Below are positions 30,330 to 34,182 of a stretch of DNA of 34,182 nt, piece by piece (the stretch's first letter is position 1; each line of letters opens with the position of its first letter). The notes below the pieces were generated by a model. The model was not told the origin of the DNA and did no database searches. It worked only from the letters and a program-made list of their open reading frames with translations. This stretch comes from an uncultured Oscillibacter sp. Lineage in GTDB: Bacteria; Bacillota; Clostridia; Oscillospirales; Oscillospiraceae. The stretch is taken from contig CAJTVF010000026.1 in the NCBI GenBank assembly GCA_910579435.1, positions 1 to 34,182 of the forward strand. Reading direction: 5' to 3'. Position numbers and translations under genes: made by a program.

Positions 30330-31103
30330 TCAGCGCACATTTTGGATCAGGCGCACCTCGCTGCTGTTCAGCCGCAGGTCGATGGTGCCGGTCATGTTGT
30401 CCTGGATCTTCTCATCCGCCAGGGTGGCCGTCAGCTTCTTCAGCTCCCACTCGTAGTCCGCGCCGTAGGCCATCCACACGGTAAAACGGCCGATGTAGTC
30501 CATCTTCAGATAGCTCAGGTCGTCCAGGCGGATGCCGTCCACATTCTCCGTCAGCCCCGCGCCGTCCAGGGCCTCCATGAGGTTCAGCAGGCTGGTCTGC
30601 TGGGAAGCGTACTCCGTCGCCAGGGCCAGCGTGGTCCCCACCGCAGGGGCCAGGAGCTGGCAGCCGGAGATCAGGCCGTACTGCCCCGCCTCCGCCTCCG
30701 GCAGCTGGTCCACAATCTTGCCGCCGGCGCTGATAAGCCAGGCGATGCCGTCCTGAACCAGAACGAAGGGCCGCCCGCTCTCCCGGACCTCAATGAGCAG
30801 GGTGTCCGGCAGCTTCCGGTTGATGCGGATATCCTCGATATAGGGCAGCTCCCGGATGATGGAGCGGACCACCTCGTATTTGTTCAGCAGGTACATGTTG
30901 GACCCCGGCTCCACGCCGGAGGCCGCTTCAATCTCCTCCGCCGTGTAGCGCTTCTGCCCGGTGACGGCGATCTTGTCCACCCGGAAAAACAGCGTCATGG
31001 CCGCCAGAATCGCCCCGCAGATCAGCAAAACGGACAACAGCTTATAGAGGAAGCCGAAACTTCCCCGTCCTCTTCGCCGCTTTGTGTGCTTCCGTCTCGC
31101 CAT
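30330..31103 (-). CDS. ftsQ: Cell division protein FtsQ/DivIB
   Basis: A 257-residue bitopic protein: an Arg/Lys-rich cytoplasmic start (MARRKHTKRRRGRG), one membrane helix at about 18-40 (YKLLSVLLICGAILAAMTLF), the POTRA domain (RVDKIAVTGQKRYTAEEIEA, LPYIEDIRINRKLPDTLLIE) and an FtsQ/DivIB beta domain. It links the divisome through FtsL and DivIC; the DivIC-type partner is encoded at 821-1123 of this window. ATG 31103 follows GGAGC and GAAGG. It is downstream of murA in the same direction. Confidence 0.93.
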   Translation of the reverse strand: MARRKHTKRRRGRGSFGFLYKLLSVLLICGAILAAMTLFFRVDKIAVTGQKRYTAEEIEAASGVEPGSNMYLLNKYEVVRSIIRELPYIEDIRINRKLPDTLLIEVRESGRPFVLVQDGIAWLISAGGKIVDQLPEAEAGQYGLISGCQLLAPAVGTTLALATEYASQQTSLLNLMEALDGAGLTENVDGIRLDDLSYLKMDYIGRFTVWMAYGADYEWELKKLTATLADEKIQDNMTGTIDLRLNSSEVRLIQNVR

Positions 31104-31167
31104 GGCCTTCGCTCCAGTTCTATCTTCAAAGGGGGACCGCCTCCGCGGCCCCCGCGTCTCTTCCTCT

Positions 31168-32427
31168 TCAATCCTCCGCCCGGACGATCTCCGCCCCCAG
31201 GCGGCGGAGGTCCCTCGCGATATCCTCATAGCCCCGGTCGATGTGGGCGGTCTCGGAGACCTCCGTCTCCCCCTCCGCCGCCAGGGCCGCCACGCACAGC
31301 GCCGCCCCGCCCCGGAGGTCCGTACACCGCACCGGCGCGCCGTGGAGGCGCTCCACCCCCGTGACCACCGCCGTCCGGCCGGAGACCCGGATATCCGCCC
31401 CCATGCGCCCAAGCTCGTCGACGTGGCGGTAGCGGCTGGAGAACATGTTTTCCTCGAACACCGCCGCCCCCCGGCATTTCAGCAGCGCGGCCATTAAAAT
31501 GGCCTGCGCGTCGGTGGGAAAGCCGGGATAGGGGGCCGTCCGCACCGGACGCGCCGCTTTCAGGCGGCCCCGGCAGGCACAGGCCAGGCCCTGCCCGTCG
31601 GAGCGGATGGAACAGCCCGCCTCCCGCAGCACAGCGGTAACCGTGGATAAATGCTCCTCCCGGGCCCGGCGGAGAAAGACCTCTCCCCCGGCGGAGGCCG
31701 CCGCGCAGAGATAAGTAGCCGCCACGATCCGGTCCGGCATGATGGTATAAGTACAGCCGTGGAGCCTCCGCCCGCCCTCCACGGACACCGTGGAGGTCCC
31801 CGCCCCGGAAACCCTGGCCCCGCAGGCGGTGAGGAAGTTCTGGAGGTCTACGATCTCCGGCTCCCGCGCGGCGTTGGCGATGGTGGTAATGCCGGAGGCG
31901 CCGCAGGCCGCCAGCATCAGGTTCTCCGTGGCTCCCACGGAGGGAAGGCTCAGCACGATCTCCCGGCCCCGGAGCCGGGGGGCCTTGCAGTGGAGGACGC
32001 CGCCGGCGTCGTCGATCTCCGCCCCCAGGTCCCGGAGGCCGGAGAGGTGCAGGTCGATGGGCCGGGGCCCCAGCTCACAGCCGCCGGGGTAGCTCAGCTC
32101 CGCCTGGCCGCACCGGGCCAGGATGGCTCCCAAAAAGATGGCGGAGGACCGCATCTCCCGCATCAGGGCCTCCGGAACCGCGCTGCTTCTGAGGCCCCGG
32201 GCGTCCACGGTCAGGACATCCTCCCCCTCCCAGCGGGCCGTGCAGCCCAGGCCCTCCAGAATGCGGATCGAGGCGTCCACGTCCCGCAGGCGGGGACACC
32301 CCCGCAGCTCCACCTGGCCCGCCGTCAGCAGCGTGGCCGCCAGGATGGGCAGGACGCTGTTTTTCGCCCCCTGAATCCCGGCCTCGCCCCCCAGGCGGCT
32401 GCCGCCTCTTATGACTAAATGGCTCAT
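31168..32427 (-). CDS. murA: UDP-N-acetylglucosamine 1-carboxyvinyltransferase
   Basis: A 419-residue EPSP-synthase-fold enzyme that transfers enolpyruvyl from PEP to UDP-GlcNAc, the first committed step of peptidoglycan synthesis. Lys22-Asn23 (IQGAKNSVLP) and the catalytic Cys117 in YPGGCELGPRPIDLH are present, so it should be of the fosfomycin-sensitive kind. Other motifs: MPDRIVAATYL and PYPGFPTDAQA. ATG 32427 follows GGAGGGA. It lies between murG and ftsQ in the division cluster. Several Cys and Ala-rich stretches make it less like MurA1, so it may be one of two paralogues. Confidence 0.95.
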   Translation of the reverse strand: MSHLVIRGGSRLGGEAGIQGAKNSVLPILAATLLTAGQVELRGCPRLRDVDASIRILEGLGCTARWEGEDVLTVDARGLRSSAVPEALMREMRSSAIFLGAILARCGQAELSYPGGCELGPRPIDLHLSGLRDLGAEIDDAGGVLHCKAPRLRGREIVLSLPSVGATENLMLAACGASGITTIANAAREPEIVDLQNFLTACGARVSGAGTSTVSVEGGRRLHGCTYTIMPDRIVAATYLCAAASAGGEVFLRRAREEHLSTVTAVLREAGCSIRSDGQGLACACRGRLKAARPVRTAPYPGFPTDAQAILMAALLKCRGAAVFEENMFSSRYRHVDELGRMGADIRVSGRTAVVTGVERLHGAPVRCTDLRGGAALCVAALAAEGETEVSETAHIDRGYEDIARDLRRLGAEIVRAED

Positions 32428-32489
32428 GTCCGTCCCTCCGCTCCAAGAATGGTCTAACGCTCCATCCTATGGGCGGAGGGGAGTTCTGG

Positions 32490-33626
32490 TTACTTTCGGA
32501 TCTCCAGCACCGTCTGGTAAATGCGCTCTGCGGCGTCCCGGATACCCAGGCGTGCCATGGCCTCTTCCATGGCCTGGAGGCGGGGTTCGTCGCGGAGGAT
32601 GCCGCAGGCCGCCTGGAACAGGGCCTGGCCGGAGCACTCCGGCTCCAGCAGCACCGCCGCGCCCCCGGCCTCCTCCAGGGCCCGGGCGTTCTTCTCCTGG
32701 TGGTTGTTGGTGACGTAGGGGGACGGGACCATCAGGGCGGGCGTCCCCAGGGCCGTCAGCTCGCTGATGGTGGAGGCTCCGGCCCGGCAGATGACCAGGT
32801 CCGCCGCCCGCATGACGGGGGCCATGTCGTAGATATACTCCCGCAATTGCAGGGCCGGACAGGCCCCCAGGTCCACGCCTTTTTCCCGCAGGGCCTCCAA
32901 AATCAGGGGACAGCCCTGCTTCCCCGCGCCGTGGATGTGGTGGAAGGGCTGCTTCGCCGCCTCCAGGGCCAGAAAATCCGCCATCTGGCGGTTCATGCCC
33001 GAGGCCCCCAGGGACCCCCAGAAGGAGACAATCAGGGGGCGCCCGTCGTCCATCCCCAGGGCTTTCTTGGCCTCCGGCTTGGTCATCAAGAAGAAATCGC
33101 TCCGCACCGGCGTGCCGGTGACCACCACCTTCTCGGGGCGGCGGTAGTGCTTCCGGCAGGACTCGAAGCCCACCATGATGCGGTCCGCGTAGGTTTCCAG
33201 CATCTGGGTCGTCAGGCCGGGGACGGCGTTGGACTCGTGGACCGCCGTGGGGATCTTCATTTTGGCGGCGGCCTTCACCAGCGGATAGCTGGCGTAGCCT
33301 CCGGTGCCCACCACCGCGTCGGGCCGGAAGGCCCGGAGGATGGCCCGGGCCTCCCCGGGGGCCCGGATGAGATTGCCCACGGAGATGAGGTTGTGCTTGA
33401 TCTCCGCAGGCTGGAAGGAGCGGTGAAAGCTGGAGATATGGACGGTTTTGAAGGCATAGCCCGCTTTGGGCACCAGATCCTTCTCCAATCCCCGCTCCGC
33501 GCCGACGAACAAAATCTGGGCCTGGGGATTCTTCTCCAGGGTCAGCTGGGCCAAGGCAATGGCGGGATTCACATGCCCCGCCGTGCCGCCGCAGGTGAAG
33601 ATGACCCGCTGCAATGATCTTGGCAT
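32490..33626 (-). CDS. murG: MurG N-acetylglucosaminyltransferase (lipid II synthase)
   Basis: A 378-residue GT28 enzyme that adds GlcNAc to lipid I at the inner face of the membrane. The acceptor-binding loop CGGTAGHVNPA is at 12-22, GTGGYASYP and HESNAVPGLTT follow, and the donor site shows CRAGASTISELTALGTPALM and NNHQEKNA. ATG 33626 follows GGGAGGCG. It is the first of the murG-murA-ftsQ-ftsZ set here; ftsW and murD would be expected beyond the window. Its upstream 555 bp are filled with repeats. Confidence 0.97.
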   Translation of the reverse strand: MPRSLQRVIFTCGGTAGHVNPAIALAQLTLEKNPQAQILFVGAERGLEKDLVPKAGYAFKTVHISSFHRSFQPAEIKHNLISVGNLIRAPGEARAILRAFRPDAVVGTGGYASYPLVKAAAKMKIPTAVHESNAVPGLTTQMLETYADRIMVGFESCRKHYRRPEKVVVTGTPVRSDFFLMTKPEAKKALGMDDGRPLIVSFWGSLGASGMNRQMADFLALEAAKQPFHHIHGAGKQGCPLILEALREKGVDLGACPALQLREYIYDMAPVMRAADLVICRAGASTISELTALGTPALMVPSPYVTNNHQEKNARALEEAGGAAVLLEPECSGQALFQAACGILRDEPRLQAMEEAMARLGIRDAAERIYQTVLEIRK

Positions 33627-33648
33627 TCAAACGCCTCCCATCCAATCA

Positions 33649-33815
33649 TTTTTGTGACGACATGCGCGTCACAAAAATACCTTGACTTGTGCGCTCTGGG
33701 CGCACTCACCAGTCCGCAGACTGGCGAGTGGAATCTACCGCGCAGCCGTTGGCGGCTTTGCCGCCTTACGGATGCGGCGTCCCCCTTGCGGGGAACGGGG
33801 GACGAAGTCCCCTCT
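33649..33815. other. Hairpin-dense upstream region of murG
   Basis: No gene is seen. TTTTTGTGACG / CGTCACAAAAA (33649-33677) is a perfect 11-bp stem 23 bp before murG. Then come GTGCGC-GCGCAC, CTCACCAGTC-CGCA-GACTGGCGAG, GGCGGC-AAA/GCCGCC-type and CCCCC-GGGGG hairpins up to 33815. None has a proper U-tract on the minus strand. Confidence 0.5.
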
Positions 33816-33983
33816 TTAGAACCTGTATTCACAACCGTTGAACGCCGGCTGAACGGTCTTTTTTCCCGCCATACTGCGTCGCTTTCCCTTGCAATCCGTC
33901 AGGATTGCAAGGGAAAGCTCCTTGTTTGGCGAGAAAAATCCTCGCCCTTCCGGCATCCCCCGGTTATGAATACAGGTTCTTAA
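33816..33983. repeat. ~165-bp inverted-repeat element, copy 4 (AGAACCTGTATTCA type)
   Basis: Left TTAGAACCTGTATTCACAAC and the complement of the right end, TTAAGAACCTGTATTCATAA, are terminal inverted repeats. The centre is the palindrome CCCTTGCAATCC-GTCA-GGATTGCAAGGG. Internal blocks TTTTTTCCCGCCATACTGCG and CCTTGTTTGGCGAGAAAAAT recur in copy 1 (inverted). It shares TTAA at 33980-33983 with the next element. Confidence 0.9.
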
Positions 33984-34130
33984 GGAAGCACTGATTTAAT
34001 CAACGTGTGCAGATTTGCGCCAGAAATTTTCGCTGGCAAGGAAGAAAATCGCAGAAATCCTGGCGGATTTCAAGATTTTCTGACGCAGATCAGCGGAAAT
34101 TTAAGGCGTAAAGATGTGCGCGGGGATTAA
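33980..34130. repeat. ~165-bp element, copy 5, right end missing
   Basis: It matches the reverse complement of copy 3 along nearly its whole length: TTAAGGAAGCACTGATTTAA, then GTGCAGATTTGCGCCAGAAA, GGCAAGGAAGAAAA, CCTGGCGGATTTCAAGATTT and GACGCAG. The last ~17 bp that complete copy 3 are absent; instead the sequence passes at ATTAAG into another element end. Confidence 0.85.
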
Positions 34131-34182
34131 GAACCTATCCCGAAATTAACGATAGACATGTATGAATTTACGCCAAACAATG
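34127..34182. repeat. Start of a sixth element, cut by the window edge
   Basis: TTAAGAACCTATCC resembles the TTAAGAACCTGTATTC end of copy 4, and CGCCAAACAA at 34171-34180 corresponds to the internal CGCCAAACAAGG block of that copy, but the middle has diverged. The call rests on ~55 bp only. Confidence 0.5.

Overview
The window reads as chromosomal core DNA of a G+C-rich, spore-forming member of the Clostridia. It carries yabP/yabQ, a SpoVB-type flippase and spoIVB, has Firmicutes-style AGGAGG ribosome binding sites, and shows B. subtilis-like gene order in places. An Oscillospirales gut-type genome is my best guess; that placement is inference. Most genes lie on the minus strand.

Region 1 (1-10.6 kb, minus strand) is the distal part of a long run. 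In transcription order: dtd, an unknown gene, a metallo-beta-lactamase hydrolase, hemZ, a uridine-kinase-like gene, a zinc-ribbon protein, punA, a SpoVB/YabM flippase, mazG, hup, rqcP, yabP, yabQ, divIC and an S1-domain yabR gene, closed by a terminator. Flippase-mazG-rqcP-yabP-yabQ-divIC-yabR matches the B. subtilis yabM-yabR block, with hup inserted. Region 2 (10.8-16.2 kb) has recJ and a bifunctional rel gene reading left, and a degV gene reading right from a divergent promoter pair. Region 3 (16.3-21 kb) is accessory: a TPM-domain membrane protein with a Gly-rich tail, a small XRE regulator divergent from an 82-residue protein across nested palindromes, an xpaC-small membrane protein-telA operon, and a DUF6512-like membrane protein. 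Region 4 (21.2-24.3 kb) is murI-DUF1934-argS. Region 5 (24.4-27.3 kb, plus strand) holds an unknown 137-residue protein and glgA. Region 6 (27.6-33.6 kb, minus strand) is the distal cell-wall/division cluster murG-murA-ftsQ-ftsZ, followed by spoIVB. No ftsA lies between ftsQ and ftsZ.

The most unusual content is not protein-coding. A family of roughly 165-bp elements with terminal inverted repeats occurs at 651-817, 20182-20346, 24450-24616, 33816-33983 and 33980-34130, and a further one begins at 34127 and is cut by the window edge. The termini fall into at least three types, but the internal core is recognisably shared. The complete copies lie in the 5' region of a gene, and two sit exactly between a good sigma-A promoter and the ribosome binding site of the gene it serves. 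The last three copies are abutted through shared TTAA. A second, smaller repeat family follows degV and argS. Several leaders also show hairpins that overlap or adjoin the Shine-Dalgarno sequence (DUF6512 gene, spoIVB, dtd, the 82-residue gene).

I see no tRNA, rRNA, CRISPR array, transposase or phage gene.
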